Shown here: positions 37,711-49,372 of the stretch, piece after piece
Position numbering within the stretch: position 1 is the first letter of the stretch
Layout: the number at the start of each line of letters is the position of its first letter
NCBI GenBank assembly: GCA_034440575.1
Contig: JAOTOL010001085.1
Coordinates: forward strand, 1 to 64,000
Direction of reading: 5' to 3'
From: Imbricaverruca yamaguchii
Taxonomy: Eukaryota > Arthropoda > Thecostraca > Neoverrucidae
Length of the DNA stretch: 64,000 nucleotides
Translations under genes and position numbers: made by a program
The notes under the pieces: generated by a model
The model's database searches: none
Told to the model about the DNA's origin: nothing
The model's input: the letters and a program-made list of their open reading frames with translations, nothing else

Positions 37711-40398
37711 AGTATGCCAGCGAAGGTGTGACAGGATACAGTGACCATTCGTTGTGAGGCCTGACAGTGTGGCCACACATACCGGCGAGCTAAATGGCAC
37801 CCTCGCCGGCACGCTCTGCTCACGCCGGCGGAATGCAATGCCGGCGGAAATGGCCAGCGTCTGGCAACGGCGGCACCATTCCTCGACGCCTGCGCTCGCC
37901 ACCAACTCGCTCCGATCGGTGACGCTGACAATGGATAGTGTGTATCCGAAGTGAGCAGCATTGGGGGTGAGGCCATGTGGCTGGGCGGGGCGATGCCAGC
38001 CACATGCATCACCGCGCGCCGGCGTCAGTGGGACCTGCCTGCAACTGGGATCGCGCTTTATACTTCCATGTGGCTTACCGCATGCCAGCTAGAATGAGCC
38101 AGCATCGCTACGTGTAGTTAAGCGGCCCACCAACAAGCTGGCGACTTGGTCAATTGACGCTGGGTACCTTGCAGGAACGGCCACGCACACCCATCAGCCG
38201 GCGCGCACTCGTTGGCTATTGACTCGTTGGCACACGTTTCTCACGGACGCTCGGATTTCAGCAGCCGGCAACACGGGCACATGACAATTATATTTACACA
38301 ATATCGCCCTTAGTTAGCCAATTTTCGGAGATTTCTTGGATTTACAAATCTGCGGCAGTGTACCTGTTTGCTCGAGCCTGCTCGCCGGAACGATGTTTGA
38401 CAGTGTGAAAGCTCTGATGAGCATATAGACAGCCGAAGGCTGAAAACAGCTATGCGAAGTTGGTCGCCAGACGATGAACCGTATGTCAGCATGTTCTGCA
38501 AACATCACTGCACATTTTAAGTGCTATGAGATACGTAGTCGTTTGTGTGCAAGACTATGTATGTGCAACACAGTCTGAATTATTCGAAGCTGGCCAATGC
38601 CGGAATGACAACGCACGACAGCCTGTTGAAGGAGTGATTGTATGCCGCCGACTTTGACGCGGCTGACGGTAGCCCGGTCTGGCAATGGTCTCCCCATGCT
38701 TGGTGAACGGGCCACACTGCGACCGTCCCCGGACAACATAGCGCCTACATAACGGCAGGGGTGCTGGGGCTGCCGGAACGGAGGCCTCGCCGGAGAGCGC
38801 CACGTTTTGGTAGCCCGATAAAGCAGTGCAGCCGTCGTGACTGAAACAGAATAGGGTCGTCCAGCCGGTGATCCGATGGCGGCAACGGTCGAATCAACAT
38901 TCTTTCGAGCCGAACCCGGGCCGTGGTTTCGCCGTTGTTAGTGTGCTAGTATACCGGTGACACAAAGCCGACTTCATACGCCCGACGACTTCATTAGCCA
39001 TCGACTAATAGCGCCAGCATGCCTGCTCCATTGACCCCATGCTGTACAAACAGACGCGGCATGCCAACCAGGTGGCTGCCTCATGGGCAGCAATGTACAC
39101 ATCGTGATCGTGCAACACCAAGTATAGCTTACGAACGACATTCCCAATGGAAGACATATGGCACGCTTAGAAGTGCTTGTGCCAAACTAGGCTTCAGCAG
39201 AGAATCGCGAGCAATTATCTACGACATCTAAGTGTTGAGTTGCTGTCTGTGGCACTGAATGCCATTTCCTCAAGTGAGGTGATGACAATTGTCAAGTGTT
39301 GAGGAAAGCGTGATAAACCAAAATGTTTGGAACTTGGAAAGAATTTCAAGCCGACGAAGAGCTGCACATAAATCCTTTAAAACGGAAGCTTAATCACCGT
39401 AATTGAAAGTTATTTTCAGTGCTATGCATTAGACATATCTTCTTTTTTGACCTCCAACGATCATTTGCATTGTATTTTTGTTGATGCTGCTGCTTTCTGT
39501 TGATAGGCTCACGTTCCTCCAAGCTCCATCCAGGGGCGGATTAAGCCAAGGCCAAAGGCATGCATGAATATAATTTTGAAGCAACTTCGAGACAGTGCAA
39601 CATTTTACTGTGAGGTATGCCAGTGTGTGATTGAGAACAGAAGTTGAATGTGGCCATTTTGGTGACAACAATCCGCCGCTGTTTTTCACGCATTTGGTGT
39701 GAGAACTGAATCTGGCTGATGCAGGGTGTTGGGATAAAAGCTACCCATCAAAATCGGAGTGCTAGCAGAAGCACAACTGGGCAGGTGCGCCGGTGAAGCT
39801 TCGACCATTTGTTGTGAATAAGTATTTCAGAGCCTCAGAAATGAAATGCATAGTACAACAACAATGGACATCTGGATGGATGGATCCATGGAGGGATGAT
39901 TGAATGTGGATGTCTAACTACTCGTATACTTGAAGCTGGATGGTTACTTTTCTTCAACAGAACAAGATAGTTTTATCCATTTCAAAGCATTCTCCACAAA
40001 GATCTTGAATGGTCTTGTGCTAAGCATGTGAACTGAATTTCGTCAAATATTTCGTCAAATAGACGAAGGTATGACCAAGTTGACAAGATTCATTTAAGAG
40101 GTGTAAGTGTAATAAATGATGCGAGATTTAGCCAAGAAGTCCAGGAAACTGAATAGAAATGCTTCTCAGAGTATGGACAAGGTTTAAGGATGCATGTCAA
40201 CGTTTGCTGTCAGTTAATCGTACTGATCTACTTTTAGCTCTGATGCAAATACTAAGAATTTCGGTGTAGCTGAAGTGTCTGGCTCTTTGATCATGTTCAT
40301 TTCTGAAGCCGTGAAAAGCCTCAATTTTTTCGGTCATTATCGCAACTAAACGAGCACACAATTCCGCCCAGCTGTGCACCTGGCGCACTCAAAAATAC

Positions 40399-40536
40399 CT
40401 GTAGACGTTTCAAACAAAAAAGTCCGTTGCCTGTGACCGATTATTTTGAACTGGGCCAGGGAGACGCCACTTTCCACTATAACCGAGTGAGTGCCCTCCT
40501 TCCATATGTATCCGATCTCGGTGGTGGTGTAGCCAA
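40399..40536 (-). CDS. Rdl: RDL-like alternative exon 6, copy B (loop F and part of loop C)
   Basis: A 138-nt exon, acceptor GTCTGACAG|TT and donor CTACAG|GTATTT, phase 1 to 1. With the T from exon 5 it reads FGYTTTEIGYIWKEG, then THSVIVESGVSLAQFKI, then IGHRQRTFLFETSTG. It is closer to insect RDL (SLPQFKVLGHRQR) than copy A, although the usual LPQF is LAQF here. The 3' splice site is preceded by a CU-rich tract of about 100 nt. An upstream AG within the end of that tract would, if used, start the exon 27 nt earlier in frame (at 40563), adding nine residues but replacing the binding-site Phe. The following exon supplies NYSRL, completing loop C for either copy. Confidence 0.92.
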
Positions 40537-40925
40537 CTGTCAGACAGAAGGGCAGACGCAGAGCTAGAGAGAGAGAGAGAGAGAAAGAAAGAGAGAGAGG
40601 GAGAAAGAGCGAGAGAGACAGACAGAGACAGGGAGAGAGAGAGGAGAGAGAGAGAGAGAGAGAGAGTGGGCGCGCACACCATGAACGTCGTTGTCTGTGT
40701 GCCGGAAGCCAAGCGTGTACAGCGCCGGCGGCAGCCACAGTGCAGTCAGGCCATTGACGCCGTCTCGTTCGCGCGTGGCCAACCCGGTCAGAACGGGCCT
40801 TCGGGGGCGTCCGGGGCGTCGGCGCCCCGCTGAGGGCCAGTCGCCACGTGTCTGTGCAGGACCGCCCTCAGAGAGGCATGGAGCGAGGGGCGCAAACTGG
40901 CACAGAGCGGCGGCGGCACTCTCAC
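40537..40925 (-). other. Rdl: Short intron between alternative exons 6A and 6B
   Basis: 389 nt, far shorter than the neighbouring introns (3.6 to 12 kb). The half next to exon 6A is GC-rich (40690-40925); the half next to exon 6B is the CU tract. It is too long for simple steric blocking of A-to-B splicing, so exclusivity, if real, needs another mechanism. Confidence 0.8.
40565..40667 (-). promoter_or_regulatory. CU-rich tract upstream of the copy B 3' splice site
   Basis: On the minus (transcript) strand this is an almost pure CT run with CTCTCT, TTCTTT and TCCCTG variants; on the plus strand it appears as (GA)n. It ends about 28 nt before exon 6B and lies within the 389-nt intron between copies A and B. 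Long CU tracts with UCUU/CUCUCU are known binding sites for polypyrimidine-tract-binding proteins, which repress or switch alternative exons. A regulatory role here is inferred from position. It could also be merely an expanded microsatellite. Confidence 0.6.
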
Positions 40926-41060
40926 CTGTCGACGTTCCGAAGGTTTTGTCCTGCGTTTTGTGACCCATAACTATAAATTGGGGCAATTGGACAGTCTTGT
41001 CTATCTTAATCGACTCATCTCCCAGCCACATATAGCGAATATCTTTGGTGGTGTAGCCGA
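40926..41060 (-). CDS. Rdl: RDL-like alternative exon 6, copy A (loop F and part of loop C)
   Basis: A 135-nt exon, acceptor CTCCCTGCAG|TC and donor GACAG|GTGAGAG, phase 1 to 1. With the T from exon 5 it reads FGYTTKDIRYMW, then LGDESIKIDKTVQLPQF, then IVMGHKTQDKTFGTSTG. This covers beta-7 through beta-9 and most of the loop C hairpin. It sits 389 nt upstream of a homologous exon with the same phases, so the two are most likely mutually exclusive alternatives. Compared with copy B and with my memory of insect RDL it is the more diverged form, with an acidic/basic loop F and GHKTQDK in place of the usual GHRQR. No stop, frameshift or splice-site damage is visible. Both lengths are multiples of three, so skipping or double inclusion would keep the frame. 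Confidence 0.92.
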
Positions 41061-44000
41061 CTGCAGGGAGATACAAACCGGTTACCTGGTGTCAAGGGAC
41101 GGCTCAGTTGCTGACGGTGCTAGGAGTAGCTCAGCGTGAGCAAAAAGTGCGCTTCAGGTGATTGTAAGCTCGGTGTGTCTTTTGATAGAACAGCAAAACA
41201 AACAAAACAAAAAAAACGCTTCAGAATGCCAATGCGATTGAATCATATTTATGCTTGGGAAACTCATAATTATATGAAACAATCGCCACTGCATACAGGA
41301 ATTAGCCACACTCTTAAGCCAGTGTAAAGCCCCCAGAATGGATACACTTGCACGTATGTACATACATACCAGTCATAGACCATGTCTGCTTGTAACAGTG
41401 CTAGCGTGAACTGGAAACAGCCCTCATATGCACAACGCCGATAATCACCATGTACGGCTGGTCTTATGGCTAGTAAATCAGGTCACAGCCAGAATTTAGG
41501 TAGTGTAGTATTAAGCATAGCACACGTACTCAGTGCTGATCATACGAGAAAGTTGTCTTAATACCAATTGCAATTAATACCAATTGGACGTATGCATTCA
41601 ACACATAACACGTCAAACGCAGAAGGAAGAATATGAGCTTTCGAAGAAAAACGCATATGCCAATTAGTTTCATCAACTTTACCATTGAGTGTAACTGGCG
41701 AACCTTCATGGTTAGCTTTATCGAGCATATGGTGACGGCATGCTTGATCACAAATGTCTGACTACGCTGTGCGTAATCGAAAATCGACTGTGATACTGAT
41801 TTACTTGTTCCTTAAAGCCGAACATTTTGAATGACATAAAGACATAAAGACATAAAATATTAGTGCAACTATGAGCACACAAGGGCCCTTCTTGGTTGCA
41901 CTCTGTACACTGAACCAGTTGCCCACCAAATCTGTCAATCAGTCCTCCCTGTAATACTGAAAAGCAAGCCCTCTAGCCCTCTTTTGTACTCTCTCTAAAA
42001 GCCAACAATCTTTTCATAGCTAGGAGACCAAGCTTGGATGCAGTATTCCAAATGTGGCCTGACGTATGCACAGTAAAGCTTCCTGGTCACTTTCTCACTT
42101 CTGTATGATACATTCCTATTTATTGCCCCGAACATTCTCAGTGCCTTCTTCCTGGCTTTCTTGGTCTGTTCTGATACCCCCAGTTTTGTGTTTAGAATAA
42201 CACCTAAATCCTTCTCCTGTTGAGTCACTGATAGCACTTGGCCACCCATCAAGTAGGGAGCCTTCATATGCTGCTTACCTACATGCATGATTTTGCACTT
42301 ATCAAAATTAAATTTAATTTGCCATTCTTCGGACCACTTCACAAGTTCGTCTAAGTCTTTTTGCGGTGAGATATGCTCATCCTGATCTGTTATTGCCCTA
42401 AAGACCTTCAAATAATCCGCAAATTTCAAAACTTTACTGCTTAGGCCACTTTCAATGTTATTTACAAATATAATGAACAGTAATGGCCCTAGTACTGACC
42501 CCTGGGGGACTCCACTAAGAACATTTTGCCATGATGACTTTGTACCATTTAGCATCACTCTTTGCTGTCTATCTGAAAGCCACAACTCTATCCATTTAAC
42601 ATGCTTCTTGCAATACCATGGGACTGAGGCTGTATCATTAACCGGTTATGGGGTACCTTGTCAAAGGCCTTACTAAAGTCAAGATATGCTACATCAACCT
42701 GATTTCCCTGATCAAATTGTTCTGTGGCGAAGTTCAACAAGTCCAAGAGGTTTGTGAGACACGATCGTCCTTTTCTAAACCCATGTTGAGTATCTTGAAT
42801 CAATCTGCTACCTTCCAGATAACTAACTATTCTATCCTGGATAATTGATTCGAGTACCTTGCAGACTAGGGATGTGAGACTTATTGGCCTATAGTTTTCA
42901 ACTTTCCCTCTTTCTCCTTTCTTGAAAATAGGAACTACATTTGCCCTTTTCCAATCGGTTGGTATTTCATTATGTGAAACTGATCTACAAAATATTATAC
43001 TAAGTGGAAATGCCAGTTCCTTTTCAGTTTCCCGCAACACCCTAGCATACATTTCATCAGGTCCTGCTGCCTTATTTGGCTTTATTTTCCTGATATGATT
43101 GTAAACAACATCACTATCAATGAAATCAACATCATTTGTCAGATCCCATGTCACTGAACTATGGTGTACGGTCGGCAGATTGGTCATATCTTCCAATGTA
43201 GACACTGATTTGAACTGCTTGCTCAGCTCCTCAACCATCTCACTATCCTCACCCAATTGCATCATCAATCAGGCTCCTCCAAATGTTAGTACATCCTGAC
43301 CTCACATACAGACAAAATATTCCACCTTGACCACGGGATGACGTTTTCGCATATCGATTGATATATGCGCAATATAAGTATACAATAGAGCCACAATAAA
43401 GTGTTGAAAACTGAGGTTGATTGCAAAGTTGGTTAATTAAACCATGGTGACGTAGAAATCGATTGGGGAAATGCATGGTCTCGAGAGGGTCTCTCCAACT
43501 GATGGAGGGGTATGGTGGAGGAAACGCTAGATGTTAAGTTCAGAGGATATTTGAATACCAAATGAAGCATTAATAAGAAAATGACTCACCCAAAAATAGG
43601 GAAAACGAGGCTCCTGGTTAGCATTGGCACACGCTAAACTAACAGTAACAGAAGTATCATTGAATGCTTGGCGTTAAACGCAAAGGCTTTTTTGGTTGAG
43701 CCGATGCTACATGTACGGTTCGATAATTCGTAGCGCGTCTATTGGTGTTAGTTATTTTCATTACTTTTTCTACCCGCTGCATCGATAGAAGTATGTACAC
43801 ACAAATAATCATCTTACACTAGAACTGTCCTGCATGGGTGCGGAGTAAAGGCATCGTATGCAAGGATTTAATTTCGGCTATGAGCTTCCAAGAAGATTGG
43901 GCATCCAAATGACACTGATTCCTGGAAATCATTGCCAATAACCTTTGGGGCTTATTGAAATGAAGCCGACCCACCGATTGATCAAGCAGAAACTCGGAGT

Positions 44001-44711
44001 GGTTATATGGAAGAAGCCAGCACCTGAGGAAGACGGCGCATTGCTGTTGCGATCGGCACGGCACGCGAGCTCGGTCAATCGACAAATCAATCAAAACGGG
44101 AGCACGTTCGCGGCCGAGGAGCCGACTTCATTATTCAGCCGACGGCGGGATTGTGTGCGGAGACGGCCACTCCCAGTTCGGCGCCACTGACATGTCACCG
44201 TCCTATTGCGCCGTGATCGAGGAGGCGTGCCGCCGGCGGCGCCGCCTCAGTATCGGCGCGCACGCACCCTATCGGCAGGTGTGTGTCGCCGGGCAGCTGC
44301 CTGCCGGCGGCCGACGGTGGAGCACCCGGCCATCGGACGGCTGGTGCCGCGCTGCCGGACACTTCACTCACATCGACCGGACACTTGCCTGTCAAGTAGT
44401 TGGGGACTTGACAGGAAGTCGTCGGTCAACATGGGTCGGGTCCGACCTGATTCACGCTCTCGACATTTTGTTGCTGTTCTTTCGAGCGCTTTTCCGCTGT
44501 TCCTTTCTCACGCGAAGCAACGCTGACCAGCTCGCGCTTGCCTTCAGGCTTCAGATTCGCATCGGGATAGTAAGTTTGTGAACGTCTCACTGTCGGTCCA
44601 AACCAACGGAAGGTGAGCCAAAGTGGAGCGTGAATAAGGCAGACTGAGACCCATGCCTGGTAGTGATACACGTGTTGCAATTCCCTGCGAGGGCCGGCCG
44701 TTGATACGTAC
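41061..44711 (-). other. Rdl: Intron 5 of the RDL-like gene (to exon 6A)
   Basis: About 3.65 kb, GTACGT to CTCCCTGCAG. Nearly half is the LINE at 41830-43270. 43820-44580 is GC-rich with no recognised product. 41100-41830 shows nothing identifiable. Confidence 0.8.
41825..43270 (-). mobile_element. CR1-like LINE, 5'-truncated, broken reverse transcriptase
   Basis: Minus-strand reverse transcriptase of a non-LTR retrotransposon, same orientation as the host gene. From 43268: KIKPNKAAGPDEMYARVLRE, then WKRANVVPIFKKGERGKVEN and YRPISLTS, then QHGFRKGRSCLTNLLDLL and YLDFSKAFDKVPH. After a frameshift near 42590 it continues WLSDRQQRVML, LSGVPQGSVLGPLLFIIF, FADYLKVFR and LGVILNTKLGV. The second Asp of the catalytic FADD is Tyr. 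The C-terminal tail is cut short after YCIQAWSPSYEKIVGF, and the element ends in an 8-bp tandem repeat (TTTATGTC on the minus strand, 41832-41858). No endonuclease domain. Clearly dead. Confidence 0.92.
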
Positions 44712-44794
44712 ACGACTCAATTTGTAGTTCGCATATTTGCTGATCCATGGGAAAGTACTCCAGATTCATCGGGCAGGAGGCGGTGATGGTCAGT
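44712..44794 (-). CDS. Rdl: RDL-like exon 5 (Cys-loop exon)
   Basis: An 83-nt exon between a TTTTTCAG acceptor and a TCGT|GTACGT donor, phase 2 to 1. Its first base completes the Arg codon begun in exon 4, then it reads [17 protein letters not shown] and [10 protein letters not shown]. The two cysteines are separated by 13 residues, the signature disulfide loop of the Cys-loop receptor superfamily, which couples ligand binding to gating. The Glu of QIES aligns with RDL E204, a GABA-amine contact in loop B (family knowledge). The exon ends with the single T that starts the next codon, and both alternative exon 6 copies complete it as Phe (TTC or TTT). Confidence 0.95.
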
Positions 44795-45430
44795 CTGAAA
44801 AACATCGGGGCACACGTCAGCGGAGCTGTTCCAAAGGCAACCAGCGGCTCGAAAACATTACCGACAGTTGACAAAAGAGAGAGTTTGGGTGTCACATGGG
44901 GATTATTCCGAAGTGTGTAGGGATCACATGCTGTTTCCAATTAGCTTACACTGGTCACGCCGACGAATTCAATCCGCTATACAAAGTAAATCGTCTGTCA
45001 ATGGCTGCGGTCAGAGGTATATAGCTACACGGAAGAATATTCCAAAGAAGTAAAACTACATCGCTGTCAGTTTATTGAACTACGATAATGGACACGGTTA
45101 ATGGAATATTCACTCTTGGTTTTGGCCTAGACAATACATTGGACTAGTGAGCATACCCTCATCACAAACTAATGGACCGGTAGCCACATCTTAAATATAT
45201 TCAACCATACTTCCACTTGTTGTGTGGATAGCATGCAGTACATTATTAGTTTTCCTACAACGAAAACATCATAATACTATATGCCACCCCATACGCTGAC
45301 TCATGCAGTGTCACAAGGCTACTTAGGATGTTTTAAGTTTGTCACGTGTTATCTTAAAGTGCGAACATAAACATGGTTGAGCAGGAATGATTCATTGAAC
45401 ATAAAAATACACCGCACCTTTATAGCTCCC

Positions 45431-45690
45431 CTACCAATGGGGTGCAACTACACTCAGTGATGTAATTGTGAGAATCTTCGGCACCATAACAACTCTCCTA
45501 CCAATGGGTTTGAGCTATGCTCAGTAATTTAACTGTGACAATCACGGCACCTACAACCTTCCTACCAATGGGGTTCAACTACATTCAGTGATGTAATGCG
45601 AAAATATCCGGCACCATAACAACTGTTCTACCGATGGGTTGAAGTTATGCTCAGTGATGTAACTGTGCAAATCACCGGCACCAAGCTTTC
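45431..45690. repeat. About 66-bp repeat, four diverged copies
   Basis: CTACCAATGG..TG motifs at 45431, 45498, 45562 and 45628, each followed by CTCAGTGATGTAA-like and CGGCACC sequences. Confidence 0.85.
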
Positions 45691-45784
45691 CTAACATCTG
45701 CAGCTTTCTAAGCTTTCCGAACGTTCTCACCAAATGAGGTGGAGCTACATTCCGCTATCTAGTTCTGCGAATTAAAAATGTCTG

Positions 45785-45950
45785 GCATGGCTAACAGTTT
45801 TGTCCTGGCTCACAGCATGGCTGACAGTTTCATGTCTTGATTCGCAGCATGGCTGACAGTTTCATGTCTTGATTCGCAGCATGGCTGACAGTTTCATGTC
45901 TTGATTTGCAGCATGGCTGACAGTTTCATGTCTTGATTTGCAGCATGGCC
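45785..45950. repeat. 32-bp repeat, about five copies
   Basis: GCATGGCTGACAGTTTCATG then TCTTGATTYGCA, starts at 45785, 45815, 45847, 45879, 45911 and 45943. Confidence 0.95.
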
Positions 45951-46820
45951 AGGCAATGCCGATTGGCCACTTTTGATTTTTTTCTTAGTGACGTATCTGA
46001 TATTTAATTTCGGAATTGGATTGCTCATCTGTCTCACTCATTGTGCGCTACATTTCAGATATTATTTGCTTATGTCACGACGTCAGACTTTGGTGGGACT
46101 GTAGCAGTTCTGGTCCGGTTCGAAAATCTGCCGATTGGTTTGATAAAAACACATCGGCTACTTTGTGGTGTCAAACCACCGCTGCCGTGCTGTGTGGTGT
46201 GGTCAGCCGGCTGTCCATTGTGGCTCCAGCGCGAATAGGGAGCGAAATACCAATCTCCCCCGCTAGGAGAGAATGGCGAAATGGCGCTCCTAGGCGACGA
46301 GTGTGAACATTTGATCACCGCCTGGATGAAGGACGGCAAACACGGCTGATGCTCTCGGCAGCGATGTGCGGCCTGGGAACCGTTGAGCGCGCCGGGTTCG
46401 ACTCGAACTGACAATGAGTCGGGCGCGGCGTGCGAGACAGGTGTGATCGAGCGGCCGCCTGGGGCCTCGAGCGCGGCCTCCACTGTCTACCCTGATAGAG
46501 GTGGCATGCATTGTCACCAGCGGCCCAAGGCGCAACCTCCCCCATCCCACCCCCACAGACCAATGCTTGTCAGTAACTGAACCGCCCCAGGGCCGCTGAC
46601 TGCTTAATGCCGAACTGACATGAGCCGCCGCCTCTCCCCAATTGGCGGATACAGTCTGCAATCGACGTGCAACCTGCAACCTCTGGCTGGAATTAAGTGC
46701 CATCTGAGCCGGATGTCTTCAGGAACTTCACTTGGAGGATATAATCGACGCCATCTATGTTTGAGAGCATTGCTCACTAACATGCAATGTACATACCAGG
46801 GATTCAGGCAGGATTGCTGA

Positions 46821-47040
46821 TGCTCTTTCCCCTCTCCCCTCCATCTCTCTCACTCCCTCTCTCTCCCTCCCTCTCTCTTCTCTTTCCCCTCCCTCTCTCT
46901 CCCCTCCCTCTCTCCCTCCCTCTCTCTCTCACCTTCTCTTTCTCTCTCTTTCTCTCTCACACCTTCTCTCACTCTCTGTCTCTACCTCTTTCTCTCGCTC
47001 TCTATGTCTCTCTCCATCATTCTCTCTCTCCTTGTCCTCC
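46821..47040. repeat. CT-rich low-complexity tract
   Basis: About 220 bp of CTCCCTC / TCTCTC on the plus strand, so GA-rich in the transcript of the host gene. The apparent Ser/Leu/Pro-rich open frame is a by-product. Confidence 0.9.
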
Positions 47041-48224
47041 TCTTTCTCGTGCCATGTCCCTTGTGTTTGCGTGGTTCATGTGCCTCGTATGCTTACTTCG
47101 TTGCAATATTTTTACAATTCCGCGCTGGTCATGGTCGGTTGGAATTCGATGCAACATTATGCAGTCAGATGGAAAACATTAACATTTGCGTGACGGTCCC
47201 AAACGTGAAAGAGGCAGGTGTGTACATAGTGAAGGTATGTACATTGAATTGACACAAGTATAGCGTACATCGAGCAGATTATAAGTTATGTACGGACTAT
47301 TATTTGCACATTAGTAACTTCCTTGAATAACATTAACCGCATGACCGCAGTTATAGTGAAGACCCAGCCTAGTTTGAAGGCGTCAGGTTTCAATATATGC
47401 CGACGGTTCAAGGTGAGCATCGGCAAAGGCTGACCTCATCATCTGATCATGCATGCAAGGCATCCTCGCGCGGCCAACCAGAGAAGATATTGATGATGCT
47501 GATGGGATGATGGGACCGACCACTGTATGGTAATGGTGTGGCAAGCGAGATCCGGCCCCGCCCCAATCCCGATCGTGAACGGGGTTAACGAAATGCACCA
47601 AACAGGGTCGAAAAGCACATCAGCACCTCGAACGTGAGGCACATTCAGAACCGTTTTCAGCACACGCTTCCAGGTGGCGATGGGTGTCTATGCGACCGAG
47701 CCGGTACTTAGCCGCCGAACCGCTCGCTCTGCGGTAGTAATGGCGGCCATTGACCAGCTTGCGTTCTCATGCACCATGCGGCAGCTCTCACGCCCCCACG
47801 GCTCAGGTCAACACGCGCACCGGGGGGCCTCTCACGTAACGCTTACCGAATGCGTGGGGCGGATTCGGCTCCAACTCTAGGATATCGGGAGCTACTGAAG
47901 CTGGAGACACGCGATATGAAGGATGGATTACGGGTGTAGTGAACTCAGTTCAGCGTACATTTTATGTGACTCTAAGTCAATGCCTTCACCGACAAATGAG
48001 ATCTAGATCTGATCTGCCATCGCACAACGCCGCCATTCCGCTGCACCGGCGAAGCCTTTGCGATCTTGAACTACCGGTGGCCGGCGATCGGCCAAATTTG
48101 CACCCCCGCAGTTCTGTGCTTATCAGCGGATTCTGATTTGTGTTACATAGGATGAACTAGTCGATTTGCAACTAAGTCACAAGATTGCATTACAATATCT
48201 CCGCCAGTGTATGCGATGTCGTCG

Positions 48225-48273
48225 AAAACCAGGCGGGGTGGGAGAATTCCACCCCCTCCCGTGCGCGTGTTAA
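48225..48273. mobile_element. Solo end of a TTAA element (copy 4)
   Basis: Ends CCCTCCCGTGCGCGTGTTAA, preceded by GGCGGGGTGGGAGAATTCC, matching the right terminus of the elements at 9449-10432 and 53450. The rest of the element was not found upstream. Confidence 0.55.
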
Positions 48274-49304
48274 GCTGACCTGGCCAGGCGAGCATGGCTG
48301 GTCACTGTCCCACCGCACTGGTGAACTCGCCACTCCATGGACAGGTGACAGACATCCTAATTAGTTCAGGGGCCATTTCTTCCGCTCAACCTGACGCAAA
48401 GGACTGTGCTCCGATCCATCTTATATCTGGTAACTTTAATGACCTACAGCAACACATACACCAAAGCTTTCGGTGGGGCATTGATAAACATGCCTAATAT
48501 GCATAAGTATTTGTCTAGAATTATTGATCAGCCTCTGATCGTGTTAGCGACAACCCGAAAAGAACCGAATTAACCAGGCGGATTTTTCAAAATGTTTTGA
48601 AATATCGAAACAGTGTTATCGCCTTAACATAATGCTATACATTATGGGAGGAAAGCATAACGCGAAAATTATCCGTCTCTTGGAAACTCGCTCAAGATGC
48701 GAAATTATTTCGAATACAGAAAAAAACTGCGTTTTTCTTCACCGAAGCGGTGTCAATGGTTGCGATCGATGCTGACCTTTTTACAAAGGTTCCATGCAAT
48801 AAACTATCATTTCGTTTGCTATCAAAACAGTTAGAAAATTGGACTAAAATAATATAATTCCAGTTTACACACACGTTGTCGAGCTTCATTTTTCATCCAG
48901 CCAAAAGGTGAGAATTGTCCATGCCATGCTACCACCAAGGCGATATTTGTGAGAGTATTTCCAGTGAGGTGTGAATATCTAGAATACATTCGGAGGCACG
49001 AGGGTCCGACCCGAAATTTCGCCTCCGATATTTGTTCTACCCGGGGTGAATCAGCTGAATTGCCCATCAGGACACGCACTGCACATCAATTTACTTCACA
49101 TTCTGTAATCAGTAAATAAGACCTATTTGAAGTAGGTCACGGAACATGACCTCAAGTCATTTTGCCATCAGCGAAGTTTGGTGGTGCAGGTGATGCCTTT
49201 ATTTTGGTCGCTGACTTTCCAACATATCTAAGTGGTGGACACCCCTTGTGTTGATTCTCAAGCATTTGGCTACTTTGAAAATAGCTGGCACATGTAAGTT
49301 ATGG

Positions 49305-49305
<1 letters not shown>

Positions 49306-49368
<63 letters not shown>
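49306..49368. repeat. (TA)n microsatellite
   Basis: About 31 TA units without interruption. Confidence 0.97.

Positions 49369-49372
<4 letters not shown>

Larger units (their letters stand above)
31730..40398 (-). other. Rdl: Intron 6 of the RDL-like gene
   Basis: About 8.7 kb, GTATTT to TTGGCAG. Dominated by the minisatellite cluster at 34355-37710. GC-rich patches at 33160-33300 and 37780-38040 carry no recognisable coding sequence. 31760-34300 and 37750-40390 otherwise show nothing I can name. Confidence 0.8.

Noticed and set aside
35263..37780. 601- and 350-codon minus-strand frames
   Set aside because: Made only of 13-bp and 27-bp repeats, with no domain, start context or splice signal.
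46380..46400. tRNA-like GGTTCGACTC motif
   Set aside because: No acceptor stem, D-arm or anticodon arm could be built around it.
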